This document shows positions 27,253 to 40,532 of a stretch of DNA of 64,000 nt, piece after piece. Numbering within the stretch: the first letter of the stretch is position 1; the number at the start of each line of letters is the position of its first letter. The position numbers and the translations under genes were made by a program. The DNA is from Eledone cirrhosa (Eukaryota > Mollusca > Cephalopoda > Octopoda > Eledonidae), in assembly GCA_964016885.1 (NCBI GenBank), contig OZ024743.1, positions 176,005,074 to 176,069,073 on the forward strand. The letters run 5' to 3'. A model generated the notes under the pieces. The model made no database searches, had not been told where the DNA came from, and saw only the letters and a list, made by a program, of their open reading frames with translations.

Positions 27253-27683
27253 GTAGCAGTAACAACAGCAGTAGTAACAGCAACAGTAGCAGTACCAACA
27301 ACAGCAGTAACAGTAGTAATAACAGCATTAACATTAGACACAGTAGCAGTAACAACAGCAGTAGTAACAACAACAGTAGCAGTAGTAACAACCCTGTAAC
27401 AGTAGTAATAACAGCATTAACATTAGACACAGTAGCAGTAACAACAGCAGTAGTAACAACAACAGTAGCAGTACCAACAACCCAGTAACAGTAGTAATAA
27501 CAGCATTAACATTAGACACAGTAGCAGTAACAACAACAGTAGTAACAGCAACAGTAGCAGTAGCAACAACCCTGTAACAGTAGTAATAACAGCATTAACA
27601 TTAGACACAGTAGCAGTACCAACAGCAGTAGTAGTAGTAACAATCCAGTAACAGTAGTAATAACAGCATTAACATTAGACACA
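27253..27683 (+). repeat. Cassette G, 431-bp form
   Basis: Monomer sizes are 90, 89, 89, 89 and 74, with the 74-mer at 27610-27683. It lacks the 73-bp insertion of the two preceding cassettes. It is attached directly to the right end of the 2,914-bp copy 2. Confidence 0.85.
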
Positions 27684-28845
27684 GTAGCAGTAACAACAGC
27701 AGTAGTAACAGCAACAGTAGCAGTACCAACAACCCAGTAACAGTAGTAATAACAGCATTAACATTAGACACAGTAGCAGTAATAACAGCAGTAGTAACAG
27801 CACCAGTAGTAGTAGTAACAACCCAATAACAGTAGTAATAACAGAATTAACATTAGACACAGTAGCAGTAACAACAGCAGTAGTAACAGCAACAGTAGCA
27901 GTAGTAACAACAGCAGTAACAGTAGTAATAACAGCATTAACATTAGACACACTAGCAGTAACAACAGCAGTAGTAACAGCAACAGTAGCAGTAATAACAA
28001 CAGCAGTAACAGTAGTAATAACAGCATTAACATTAGACACAGTAGCAGTAACAACAGCAGTAGTAACAACAACAGTAGTAGTAGTAACAACCCAGTAACA
28101 GTAATAATAACAGCATTAACATTAGACACAGTAGCAGTAACAACAGCAGTAGTAACAGCAACAGTAGCAGTAGTAACAACAGCAGTAACAGTAGTAATAA
28201 CAGTATTAACATTAGACACAGTAGCAGTAACAACAGCAGTAGTAACAGCAACAGTAGCAGTACCAACAACCCAGTAACAATAGTAATAACAGAATTAACA
28301 TTAGACACAGTAGCAGTAACAACAGCAGTAGTAACAGCAACAGTAGCAGTAGTAACAACAACAGTAACAGTAGTAATAACAGCATTAACATTAGACACAG
28401 TAGCAGTAACAACAGCAGTAGTAAAAGCAACAGTAGCAGTAGTAACAACCCTGTAACAGTAGTAATAACAGCATTTACATTAGACACAGTAGCAGTAACA
28501 ACAGCAGTAGTAACAGCAACAGTAGTAGTAGTAACAACCCAATAACAGTAGTAATAACAGCATTAACATTAGACACAGAAGCAGTAACAACAGCAGTAGT
28601 AACAACAGCAGTAGTAGTAGTAACAACCCAGTAACAGTAGTAATAACAGCATTAACATTAGACACAGTAGCAGTAACAACAGCAGTAGTAACAGCAACAG
28701 TAGCAGTAGTAACAACCCAGTAACAGTAGTAATAACAGCATTAACATTAGACACAGTAGCAGTAACAACAGCAGTAGTAACAACAAAAGTAGCAGTAGTA
28801 ACAACCCAGTAACAGTAGTAATAACAGCATTAACATTAGACACAG
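27684..28845 (+). repeat. Post-cassette block, third consecutive copy
   Basis: Matches 26.0-27.16 kb at offset 1,681 (and 23.09-24.25 kb at about 4,596). Private changes: AGCACCAGTAG, GACACACTAGC, ACAGAATTAAC in place of ACAGCATTAAC after CAATAGTAATAAC, and GTAAAAGCAAC. It ends with GCATTTACATT and ACAGAAGCAG monomers. Confidence 0.85.
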
Positions 28846-30100
28846 TAGCAGTAACAACAGCAGTAGTAACAACAACAGTAGTAGTAGTAACAACCCAGTA
28901 ACAGTAGTAATAACAGCATTTACATTAGACACAGTAGCAGTAACAACAGCAGTAGTAACAGCAACAGTAGCAGTAGTAACAACCCAGTAACAGTAGTAAT
29001 AACAGCATTAACATTAGACACAGTAGCAGTAACAACAGCAGTAGTAACAACAACAGTAGTAGTAGTAACAACCCAGTAACAGTAGTAATAACAGCATTAA
29101 CATTAGACACAGTAGCAGTAACAACAGCAGTAGTAACAGCAACAGTAGTAGTAGTAACAACCCAGTAACAGTAGTAATAACAGCATTAACATTAGACACA
29201 CTAGCAGTAACAACAGCAGTAGTAACAACAACAGTAGTAGTAGTCACAACCCAGTAACAGTAGTAATAACAGCATTAACATTAGACACAGTAGCAGTAAC
29301 AACAGCAGTAGTAACAGCAACAGTAGCAGTAGTAACAACAGCAGTAACAGTAGTAATAACAGCATTAACATTAGACACAGTAGCAGTAACAACAGCAGTA
29401 GTAACAACAACAGTAGTAGTAGTAACAACCCAGTAACAGTAGTAATAACAGCATTAACATTAGACACAGTAGCAGTAACAACAGCAGTAGTAACAACAAC
29501 AGTAGTAGTAGTAACAACCCAGTAACAGTAGTAATAACAGCATTAACATTAGACACAGTAGCAGTAACAACAGCAGTAGTAACAACAACAGTAGTAGTAG
29601 TAACAACCCAGTAACAGTAGTAATAACAGCATTAACATTAGACACAGTAGCAGTAACAACAGCAGTAGTAACAACAACAGTAGTAGTAGTAACAACCCAG
29701 TAACAGTAGTAATAACAGCATTAACATTAGACACAGTAGCAGTAACAACAGCAGTAGTAACAGCAACAGTAGCAGTAGTAACAACAGCAGTAACAGTAGT
29801 AATAACAGCATTAACATTAGACACAGTAGCAGTAACAACAGCAGTAGTAACAACAACAGTAGTAGTAGTAACAACCCAGTAACAGTAGTAATAACAGCAT
29901 TAACATTAGACACAGTAGCAGTAACAACAGCAGTAGTAACAGCAACAGTAGCAGTAGTAACAACAGCAGTAACAGTAGTAATAACAGCATTAACATTAGA
30001 CACAGTAGCAGTAAAAACAGCAGTAGTAACAACAACAGTAGTAGTAGTAACAACCCTGTAACAGTAGTAATAACAGCATTAACATTAGACACAGTAGCAG
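28846..30100 (+). repeat. Low-complexity run of similar 89/90-mers
   Basis: Dominated by AACCCAG 89-mers with CAGTAGTAGTAGTAAC and a few 90-mers. Few diagnostic variants are seen: GTAGTCACAACC (about 29243), GACACACTAGC (about 29200) and GCATTTACATT (about 28916). There is no clear block structure, which suggests local short-range homogenisation. Confidence 0.75.
29380..29735 (+). repeat. Four identical consecutive 89-bp monomers
   Basis: Monomers 29380-29468, 29469-29557, 29558-29646 and 29647-29735 read the same base for base (AACAACAACAGTAG and GTAGTAGTAACAACCCAG types). This is the longest run of identical neighbours I noticed. Confidence 0.85.
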
Positions 30101-32020
30101 TAACAACAGCAGTAGTAACAGCAACAGTAGTAGTAGTAACAACCCTGTAACAGTAGTAATAACAGCATTAACATTAGACACAGCAGCAGTAAAAACAGCA
30201 GTAGTAACAACAACAGTAGTAGTAGTAACAATCCAGTAACAGTAGTAATAACAGCATTAACATTAGACACAGTAGCAGTAACAACAGCAGTAGTAACAGC
30301 AACAGTAGCAGTAGACACAACAGAAGTAACAGTAGTAATAACAGCATTAACATTAGACACAGTAGCAGTAACAACAGCAGTAGTAACAACAACAGTAGTA
30401 GTAGTAACAACCCAGTAACAGTAGTAATAACAGCATTAACATTAGACACAGTAGCAGTAACAACAGCAGTAGTAACAACAACAGTAGTAGTAGTAACAAC
30501 CCAGTAACAGTAGTAATAACAGCATTAACATTAGACACAGTAGCAGTAACAACAGCAGTAGTAACAGCAACAGTAGTAGTACCAACAACCCTGTAACAGT
30601 AGTAATAACAGTATTAACATTAGACACAGTAGCAGTAACAACAGCAGTAGTAACAGCAACAGTAGCAGTAGTAACAACCCAGTAACAGTAGTAATAACAG
30701 CATTAACATTAGACACAGTAGCAGTAACAACAGCAGTAGTAACAACAACAGTAGTAGTAGTAACAACCCTGTAACAGTAGTAATAACAGCATTAACATTA
30801 GACATAGTAGCAGTAACAACAGCAGTAGTAACAGCAACAGTAGCAGTAGTAACAACCCAGTAACAGTAGTAATAACAGCATTAACATTAGACACAGTAGC
30901 AGTAACAACAGCAGTAGTAACAGCAACAGTAGCAGTAGTAACAACCCAGTAACAGTAGTAATAACAGCATTAACATTAGACATAGTAGCAGTAACAACAG
31001 CAGTAGTAACAGCAACAGTAGTAGTAGTAACAACCCTGCAACAGTAGTAATAACAGCATTAACATTAGACACAGTAGCAGTAACAACAGCAGTAGTAACA
31101 ACAACAGTAGCAGTAGTAACAACCCTGTAACAGTATTAATAACAACATTAACATTAGACACAGTAGCAGTAACAACAGCAGTAGTAACAACAACAGTAGC
31201 AGTAGTAACAACCCTGTAACAGTAGTAATAACAGCATTAACATTAGACACAGTAGCAGTAACAACAGCAGTAGTAACAGCAACAGTAGCAGTACCAACAA
31301 CAGCAGTAACAGTAGTAATAACAGCATTAACATTAGACACAGTAGCAGTAACAACAGCAGTAGTAACAACAACAGTAGCAGTAGTAACAACCCTGTAACA
31401 GTAGTAATAACAGCATTAACATTAGACACAGTAGCAGTAACAACAGCAGTAGTAACAACAACAGTAGCAGTACCAACAACCCAGTAACAGTAGTAATAAC
31501 AGCATTAACATTAGACACAGTAGCAGTAACAACAGCAGTAGTAACAGCAACAGTAGCAGTAGCAACAACCCTGTAACAGTAGTAATAACAGCATTAACAT
31601 TAGACACAGTTGCAGTAACAACAGCAGTAGTAGTAGTAACAATCCAGTAACACTAGTAATAACAGCATTAACATTAGACACAGTAGCACTAACAACAGCA
31701 GTAGTAACAGCAACAGTAGTAGTAGTAACAACCCAATAACAGTAGTAATAACAGCATTAACATTAGACACAGTAGCTGTAATAAAAGCAGTAGTAACAGC
31801 AACAGTAGTAGTAGTAACAGCCCTGTAACAGTAGTAATAACAGCATTAACATTAGACACAGTAGCAGTAACAACAGCAGTAGTAGTAGTAACAATCCAGT
31901 AACAGTAGTAATAACAGCATTAACATTAGACACAGTAGCAGTAACAACAGCAGTAGTAACAGCAACAGTAGCAGTACCAACAACCCAGTAACAGTAGTAA
32001 TAACATCATTAACATTAGAC
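30100..32020 (+). repeat. ~2.0-kb tandem higher-order block, copy 1
   Basis: Marks in order: GACACAGCAGCAGTAAAAAC, AACAATCCAG, GCAGTAGACACAACAG (about 30311), GTAGTACCAAC, GACATAG monomers, CCCTGCAACAG, AACAACATTAAC, cassette G, AACACTAGTAAT and GTAGCTGTAATAAAAGC. The same list recurs 2,019-2,109 bp downstream. Confidence 0.85.
31252..31682 (+). repeat. Cassette G, 431-bp form
   Basis: Monomer sizes are 90, 89, 89, 89 and 74, with the 74-mer at 31609-31682. The 74-mer starts GTTGCAGTAACAAC and ends AACACTAGTAAT, so it is a divergent 74-mer. Two further 74-mers follow nearby (31861-31934 and, in the next block, 33949-34022) next to CAGCCCTG monomers. Confidence 0.8.
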
Positions 32021-33271
32021 ACAGTAGCAGTAACAACAGCAGTAGTAACAGCAACAGTAGTAGTAGTAACAACCCAATAACAGTAGTAATAACAGCATTA
32101 ACATTAGACACAGTAGCAGTAACAACAGCAGTAGTAACAGCAACAGTAGTAGTAGTAACAACCCTGTAACAGTAGTAATAACAGCATTAACATTAGACAC
32201 AGCAGCAGTAAAAACAGCAGTAGTAACAACAACAGTAGTAGTAGTAACAATCCAGTAACAGTAGTAATAACAGCATTAACATTAGACACAGTAGCAGTAA
32301 CAACAGCAGTAGTAACAGCAACAGTAGCAGTAGACACAACAGCAGTAACAGTAGTAATAACAGCATTAACACTAGACACAGTAGCAGTAACAACAGCAGT
32401 AGTAACAACAACAGTAGTAGTAGTAACAACCCAGTAACAGTAGTAATAACAGCATTAACATTAGACACAGTATCAGTAACAACAGCAGTAGTAACAACAA
32501 CAGTAGTAGTAGTAACAACCCAGTAACAGTAGTAATAACAGCATTAACATTAGACACAGTAGCAGTAACAACAGCAGTAGTAACAGCAACAGTAGTAGTA
32601 CCAACAACCCTGTAACAGTAGTAATAACAGCATTAACATTAGACACAGTAGCAGTAACAACAGCAGTAGTAACAGCAACAGTAGCAGTAGTAACAACAGC
32701 AGTAACAGTAGTAATAACAGCATTAACATTAGACACAGTAGCAGTAACAACAGCAGTAGTAACAACAAAAGTAGCAGTAGTAACAACCCAGTAACAGTAG
32801 TAATAACAGCATTAACATTAGACACAGTAGCAGTAACAACAGCAGTAGTAACAACAACAGTAGTAGTAGTAACAACCCTGTAACAGTAGTAATAACAGCA
32901 TTAACATTAGACATAGTAGCAGTAACAACAGCAGTAGTAACAGCAACAGTAGGAGTAGTAACAACCCAGTAACAGTAGTAATAACAGCATTAACATTAGA
33001 CACAGTAGCAGTAACAACAGCAGTAGTAACAGCAACAGTAGCAGTAGTAACAACCCAGTAACAGTAGTAATAACAGCATTAACATTAGACATAGTAGCAG
33101 TAACAACAGCAGTAGTAACAGCAACAGTAGTAGTAGTAACAACCCTGCAACAGTAGTAATAACAGCATTAACATTAGACACAGTAGCAGTAACAACAGCA
33201 GTAGTAACAACAACAGTAGCAGTAGTAACAACCCTGTAACAGTAGTAATAACAACATTAACATTAGACACA

Positions 33272-33340
33272 GTAGCAGTAACAACAGCAGTAGTAACAAC
33301 AACAGTAGCAGTAGTAATAACAGCATTAACATTAGACACA
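33272..33340 (+). repeat. 69-bp monomer, independent copy
   Basis: Same 21-bp shortening as the monomers at 8.9, 16.7 and 20.1 kb. It has the standard TTAACATTAG box and CAGTAGCAGTAGTAATAAC, and it sits in an unrelated block. It may have arisen separately. Confidence 0.8.
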
Positions 33341-33770
33341 GTAGCAGTAACAACAGCAGTAGTAACAGCAACAGTAGCAGTACCAACAACAGCAGTAACA
33401 GTAGTAATAACAGCATTAACATTAGACACAGTAGCAGTAACAACAGCAGTAGTAACAACAACAGTAGCAGTAGTAACAACCCTGTAACAGTAGTAATAAC
33501 AGCATTAACATTAGACACAGTAGCAGTAACAACAGCAGTAGTAACAACAACAGTAGCAGTACCAACAACCCAGTAACAGTAGTAATAACAGCATTAACAT
33601 TAGACACAGTAGCAGTAACAACAGCAGTAGTAACAGCAACAGTAGCAGTAGCAACAACCCTGTAACAGTAGTAATAACATCATTAACATTAGACACAGTA
33701 GCAGTAACAACAGCAGTAGTAGTAGTAAAATCCAGTAACACTAGTAATAACAGCATTAACATTAGACACA
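33341..33770 (+). repeat. Cassette G, 430-bp form
   Basis: Monomer sizes are 90, 89, 89, 89 and 73. The terminal short monomer lost one base (GTAAAATCCAG), so it is 73 rather than 74 bp. Confidence 0.8.
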
Positions 33771-34109
33771 GTAGCACTAACAACAGCAGTAGTAACAGCG
33801 ACAGTAGTAGTAGTAACAACCCAATAACAGTAGTAATAACAGCATTAACATTAGACACAGTAGCTGTAATAAAAGCAGTAGTAACAGCAACAGTAGTAGT
33901 AGTAACAGCCCTGTAACAGTAGTAATAACAGCATTAACATTAGACACAGTAGCAGTAACAACAGCAGTAGTAGTAGTAACAATCCAGTAACAGTAGTAAT
34001 AACAGCATTAACATTAGACACAGTAGCAGTAACAACAGCAGTAGTAACAGCAACAGTAGTAGTAGTAACAACCCAATAACAGTAGTAATAACAGCATTAA
34101 CATTAGACA

Positions 34110-35990
34110 CAGTAGCAGTAACAACAGCAGTAGTAACAGCAACAGTAGTAGTAGTAACAACCCAATAACAGTAGTAATAACAGCATTAACATTAGACACA
34201 GTAGCAGTAACAACAGCAGTAGTAACAGCAACAGTAGTAGTAGGAACAACCCTGTAACAGTAGTAATAACAACATTAACATTAGACACAGTAGCAGTAAC
34301 AACAGCAGTAGTAACAACAACAGTAGCAGTAGTAACAACCCAGTAACAGTAGTAATAACAGCATTAACATTAGACACAGTAGCAGTAACAACAGCAGTAG
34401 TAACAACAACAGTAGCAGTAGTAACATCCCAATAACAGTAGTAATAACAGCATTAACATTAGACACAGTAGCAGTAACAACAGCAGTAGTAACAGCAACA
34501 ATAGTAGTAGTAACAACCCAATAACAGTAGTAATAACAGCATTAACATGAGACACAGTAGCAGTAACAACAGCAGTAGTAACAACAACAGTAGTAGTAGT
34601 AACAACCCAGTAACAGTAGTAATAACATCATTAACATTAGACACAGTAGCAGTAACAACAGCAGTAGTAACAGCAACAGTAGTAGTAGTAACAACCCAAT
34701 AACAGTAGTAATAACAGCATTAACATTAGACACAGTAGCAGTAACAACAGCAGTAGTTAGAGCAACAGTAGTAGTAGTAACAACCCTGTAACAGTAGTAA
34801 TAACAGCATTAACATTAGACACCGTAGCAGTAACAACAGCAGTAGTAACAGCAACAATAGCAGTAGTAACAACCCAGTAACAATAGTAATAACAGCATTA
34901 ACATTAGACACAGTAGCAGTAACAACAGCAGTAGTAACAACAGCAGTAGTAGTAGTAACAACCCTGTAACAGTAGTAATAACAGCATTAACATTAGACAC
35001 AGTAGCAGTAACAACAGCAGTAGTAACAGCAACAGTAGTAGTAGTAACAACCCAATAACAGTAGTAATAACAGCATTAACATTAGACACAGTAGCAGTAA
35101 CAACAGCAGTAGTAACAGCAACAGTAGTAGTAGTAACAACCCTGTAACAGTAGTAATAACAGCATTAACATTAGACACAGTAGCAGTAACAACAGCAGTA
35201 GTAACAACAACAGTAGCAGTAGTAACAACCCAGTAACAGTAGTAATAACAGCATTAACATTAGACACAGTAGCAGTAACAACAGCAGTAGTAACAACAAC
35301 AGTAGCAGTAGTAACATCCCAATAACAGTAGTAATAACAGCATTAACATTAGACACAGTAGCAGTAACAACAGCAGTAGTAACAGCAACAGTAGTAGTAG
35401 TAACAACCCAATAACAGTAGTAATAACAGCATTAACATGAGACACAGTAGCAGTAACAACAGCAGTAGTAACAACAACAGTAGTAGTAGTAACAACCCAG
35501 TAACAGTAGTAATAAAAGCATTAACATTAGACACAGTATCAGTAACAACAGCAGTAGTAACAGCAACAGTAGTAGTAGTAACAACCCAATAACAGTAGTA
35601 ATAACAGCATTAACATTAGACACAGTAGCAGTAACAACAGCAGTAGTAACAGCAACAGTAGCAGTAGTAACAACAGCAGTAACAGTAGTAATAACAGCAT
35701 TATCATTAGACACAGTAGCAGTAACAACAGCAGTAGTAACAGCAACAGTAGCAGTAGTAACAACAGCAGTAACAGTAGTAATAACAGCATTAACATTAGA
35801 CACATTAGCAGTAACAACAGCAGTAGTAACAGCAACAGTAGCAGTAGTAACAACCCAGTAACAGTAGTAATAACAGCATTAACATTAGACATAGTAGCAG
35901 TAACAACAGCAGTAGTAACAGCAACAGTAGTAGTAGTAACAACCCTGTAACAGTAGTAATAACAGCATTAACTTTAGACACAGTAGCAGT
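34110..35990 (+). repeat. Two blocks at 890-bp spacing with ACATCCC and ACATGAG marks
   Basis: About 640 bp (about 34.11-34.75 kb) recurs at 35.00-35.64 kb at offset 890. Marks are AACAACATCCCAATAAC (GTAACATCCC near 34424 and 35314) and AACATGAGACAC (near 34545 and 35435), 123 bp apart in each. The rest of each 890-bp interval differs. The right copy runs into three 90-mers with TTATCATTAG and GACACATTAGC variants. Confidence 0.8.
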
Positions 35991-36160
35991 AACAACAACA
36001 GTAGTAACAACAACAGTAGTAGTAGTAACAACCCTGTAACAGTAGTAATAACAACATTAACATTAGACACAGTAGCAGTAACAACAGCAGTAGTAACAAC
36101 AACAGTAGCAGTAGTAACAACCCTGTAACAGTAGTAATAACAGCATTAACATTAGACACA

Positions 36161-36591
36161 GTAGCAGTAACAACAGCAGTAGTAACAGCAACAGTAGCAG
36201 TACCAACAACAGCAGTAACAGTAGTAATAACAGCATTAACATTAGACACAGTAGCAGTAACAACAGCAGTAGTAACAACAACAGTAGCAGTAGTAACAAC
36301 CCTGTAACTGTAGTAATAACAGCATTAACATTAGACACAGTAGCAGTAACAACAGCAGTAGTAACAACAACAGTAGCAGTACCAACAACCCAGTAACAGT
36401 AGTAATAACAGCATTAACATTAGACACAGTAGCAGTAACAACAGCAGTAGTAACAGCAACAGTAGCAGTACCAACAACCCAGTAACAGTAGTAATAACAG
36501 CATTAACATTAGACACAGTAGCAGTAACAACAGCAGTAGTAGTAGTAACAATCCAGTAACAGTAGTAATAACAGCATTAACATTAGACACA
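36161..36591 (+). repeat. Cassette G, 431-bp form, variant fourth monomer
   Basis: Monomer sizes are 90, 89, 89, 89 and 74, with the 74-mer at 36518-36591. The monomer before the 74-mer carries GTACCAACAACCCAG instead of GTAGCAACAACCCTG. A further 74-mer follows at 36859-36932. Confidence 0.8.
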
Positions 36592-38350
36592 GTAGCACTA
36601 ACAACAGCAGTAGTAACAGCAACAGTAGTAGTAGTAACAACCCAATAACAGTAGTAATAACAGCATTAACATTAGACACAGTAGCTGTAACAACAGCAGT
36701 AGTAACAGCAACAGTAGTAGTAGTAACAGCCCTGTAACAGTTGTAATAACAGCATTAACATTAGACACAGTAACAGTAACAACAGCAGTAGTAACAGCAA
36801 TATTAGCAGTAGTAACAACCCAGTAACAGTAGTAATAACAGCATTAACATTAGACACAGTAGCAGTAACAACAGCAGTAGTAGTAGTAACAATCCAGTAA
36901 CAGTAGTAATAACAGCATTAACATTAGACACAGTAGCAGTAAAACAGCAGTAGTAACAGCAACAGTAGCAGTACCAACAACCCAGTAACAGTAGTAATAA
37001 CATCATTAACATTAGACACAGTAGCAGTAACAACAGCAGTAGTAACAGCAACAGTAGTAGTAGTAACAACCCAATAACAGTAGTAATAACAGCATTAACA
37101 TTAGACACAGTAGCAGTAACAACAGCAGTAGTTAGAGCAACAGTAGTAGAAGTAACAACCCTGTAACAGTAGTAATAACAGCATTAACATTAGACACAGT
37201 AGCAGTAACAACAGCAGTAGTAACAGCAACAGTAGCAGTAGTATCAACCCAGTAACAGTAGTAATAACAGCATTAACTTTAGACACAGTAGCAGTAAAAA
37301 CAGCAGTAGTAACAACAGCAGTAGTAGTAGTAACAACCCTGTAACAGTAGTAATAACAGCATTAACATTAGACACAGTAGCAGTAACAACAGCAGTAGTA
37401 ACAGCAACAGTAGTAGTAGTAACAACCCAATAACAGTAGTAATAACAGCATTAACATTAGACACAGTAGCAGTAACAACAGCAGTAGTAACAGCAACAGT
37501 AGTAGTAGTAACAACCCTGTAACAGTAGTAATAACAGCATTAACATTAGACACAGTAGCAGTAACAACAGCAGTAGTAACAACAACAGTAGCAGTAGTAA
37601 CAACCCAGTAACAGTAGTAATAACAGCATTAACATTAGACACAGTAGCAGTAACAACAGCAGTAGTAACAACAACAGTAGCAGTAGTAACATCCCAATAA
37701 CAGTAGTAATAACAGCATTAACATTAGACACAGTAGCAGTAACAACAGCAGTAGTAACAGCAACAGTAGTAGTAGTAACAACCCAATAACAGTAGTAATA
37801 ACAGCATTAACATGAGACACAGTAGCAGTAACAACAGCAGTAGTAACAACAACAGTAGTAGTAGTAACAACCCAGTAACAGTAGTAATAACAGCATTAAC
37901 ATTAGACACAGTATCAGTAACAACAGCAGTAGTAACAGCAACAGTAGTAGTAGTAACAACCCAATAACAGTAGTAATAACAGCATTAACATTAGACACAG
38001 TAGCAGTAACAACAGCAGTAGTAACAGCAACAGTAGCAGTAGTAACAACAGCAGTAACAGTAGTAATAACAGCATTAACATTAGACACAGTAGCAGTAAC
38101 AACAGCAGTAGTAACAGCAACAGTAGCAGTAGTAACAACAGCAGTAACAGTAGTAATAACAGCATTAACATTAGACACAGTAGCAGTAACAACAGCAGTA
38201 GTAACAGCAACATTAGCAGTAGTAACAACAGCAGTAACATTAGTAATACCAGCATTAACATTAGACACAGAAGTAGTAACAACAGCAGTAGTAACAACAG
38301 CAGTAGTAGTAGTAACAACCCAGTAACAGTAGTAAAAACAGCATTAACAT
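36592..38350 (+). repeat. Mixed block repeating parts of 34-36 kb
   Basis: Includes GTAGCTGTAAC, CAGCCCTG, AATATTAGC, a 1-bp-short AGTAAAACAGC monomer (about 36940), GTTAGAGC (also near 34757), and the ACATCCC/ACATGAG pair near 37689 and 37811. The pair is 2,375 bp from the 35.3-kb copy. Three tandem 90-mers follow, ending in AATACCAGC. Confidence 0.75.
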
Positions 38351-39860
38351 TAGACACAGTAGCAGTAACAACAGCAGTAGTAACAACAACAGTAGTAGTA
38401 GTAACAACCCTGTAACAGTAGTAATAACAGCATTAACATTAGACACAGTAGCAGTAACAACAGCAGTAGTAACAGCAACAGTAGCAGTAGTAACAACAGC
38501 AGTAACAGTAGTAATAACAGCATTAACATTAGACACAGTAGCAGTAACAACAGCAGTAGTAACAGCAACCGTAGCAGTAGTAACAACCCTGTAACAGTAG
38601 TAATAACAGCATTTACATTAGACACAGTAGCAGTAACAACAGCAGTAGTAACAGCAACAGTAGTAGTAGTAACAACCCAATAACAGTAGTAATAACAGCA
38701 TTAACATTAGACACAGAAGCAGTAACAACAGCAGTAGTAACAACAGCAGTAGTAGTAGTAACAACAGAAGTAACAGTAGTAATAACAGCATTAACATTAG
38801 ACACAGTAGCAGTAACAACAGCAGTAGTAACAGCAACAGTAGTAGTAGTAACAACCCAATAACAGTAGTAATAACAGCATTAACATTAGACACAGTAGTA
38901 GTAACAACAGCAGTAGTAACAGCAACAGTAGCAGTAGTAACAACAGCAGTAACAGTAGTAATAACAGCATTAACATTAGACACACTAGCAGTAACAACAG
39001 CAGTAGTAACAGCAACAGTAGCAGTAGTAACAACAGCAGTAACAGTAGTAATACCAGCATTAACATTAGACACAGTAGCAGTAACAACAGCAGTAGTAAC
39101 AGCAACAGTAGCAGTAGTAACAACCCTGTAACAGTAGTATTAACAGCATTTACATTAGACACAGTAGCAGTAACAACAGCAGAAGTAACAACAACAGTAG
39201 CAGTACCAACAACCCAGTAACAGTAGTAATAACAGCATTAACATTAGACACAGTAGCAGTAACAACAGCAGTAGTAACAGCAACAGTAGCAGTAGCAACA
39301 ACCCTGTAACAGTAGTAATAACAGCATTAACATTAGACACAGTAGCAGTAACAACCGCAGTAGTAGTAGTAACAATCCAGTAACAGTAGTAATAACAGCA
39401 TTAACATTAGACACATTAGCAGTAACAACAGCAGTAGTAACAGCAACAGTAGTAGTAGTAACAACCCAATAACAGTAGTAATAACAGCATTAACATTAGA
39501 CACAGTAGCAGTAACAACAGCAGTAGTAACAGCAACAGTAGTAGTAGTAACAACCCTGTAACAGTAGTAATAACAGCATTAACATTAGACACAGTAGCAG
39601 TAACAACAGCAGTAGTAACAACAACAGTAGCAGTAGTAACAACCCAGTAACAGTAGTAATAACAGCATTAACATTAGACACAGTAGCAGTAACAACAGCA
39701 GTAGTAACAACAACAGTAGCAGTAGTAACATCCCAATAACAGTAGTAATAACAGCATTAACATTAGACACAGTAGCAGTAACAACAGCAGTAGTAACAGC
39801 AACAGTAGTAGTAGTAACAACCCAATAACAGTAGTAATAACAGCATTAACATGAGACACA
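38350..39860 (+). repeat. 6.7-6.8-kb-spaced block, copy 1
   Basis: Marks GCAACCGTAGC, GCATTTACATT, ACAGAAGCAG, AACAGAAGTAAC, GACACACTAGC, AATACCAGC, GTATTAACAGCATTTAC, GTACCAAC, a 74-mer (39342-39415, AACCGCAG) and ACATCCC recur at 45.2-46.6 kb. The offset is 6,662, then 6,752 (one extra 90-mer), then 6,841. A remnant of cassette G (39164-39415, two 89-mers plus the 74-mer) lies inside. Confidence 0.85.
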
Positions 39861-40532
39861 GTAGCAGTAACAACAGCAGTAGTAACAACAACAGTAGTAG
39901 TAGTAACAACCCAGTAACAGTAGTAATAACAGCATTAACATTAGACACAGTAGCAGTAACAACAGCAGTAGTAACAGCAACAGTAGTAGTAGTAACAACC
40001 CAATAACAGTAGTAATAACAGCATTAACATAAGACACAGTAGCAGTAACAACAGCCGTAGTAACAGCAACAGTAGCAGTAGTAACAACAGCAGTAACAGT
40101 AGTAATAACAGCATTAGCATTAGACACAGTAGCAGTAACAACAGCAGTAGTAACAGCAACAGTAGCAGTAGTAACAACAGCAGTAACAGTAGTAATACCA
40201 GCATTAACATTAGACACAGTAGCAGTAACAACAGCAGTAGTAACAGCAACAGTAGCAGTAGTAACAACCCTGTAACAGTAGTAATAACAGCATTTACATT
40301 AGACACAGTAGCAGTAACAACAGCAGAAGTAACAGCAACAGTTGTAGTAGTAACAACCCAATAACAGTAGTAATAACAGCATTAACATTAGACATAGTAG
40401 CAGTAACAACAGCAGTAGTAACAGCAACAGTAGCAGTAGTAACAACCCTGTAACAGTAGTAATAACAGCATTAACATTAGACACAGTAGCAGTAACAACA
40501 GCAGTAGTAACAACAGCAGTAGTAGTAGTAAC
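39640..40532 (+). repeat. 892-bp tandem ten-mer, copy 1
   Basis: Ten monomers (four 90-mers' worth of frame shift make 892 rather than 890). Marks in order: ACATCCC (39729), ACATGAG (about 39850), ACATAAGACAC, AACAGCCGTAG, GCATTAGCATTAG, AATACCAGC, GCATTTACATT and ACAGTTGTAG. All recur at offset 892. Confidence 0.9.

Larger units (their letters stand above)
32105..34100 (+). repeat. ~2.1-kb tandem higher-order block, copy 2
   Basis: Matches 30.10-32.02 kb at offset 2,019, then 2,109, then 2,089. The shifts come from an extra 90-mer near 32.65-32.74 kb and a 69-bp monomer at 33272. Private changes include AACACTAGACAC (about 32371), AGTAGGAGTAG (about 32951) and GTAAAATCCAG (about 33727). Confidence 0.85.
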
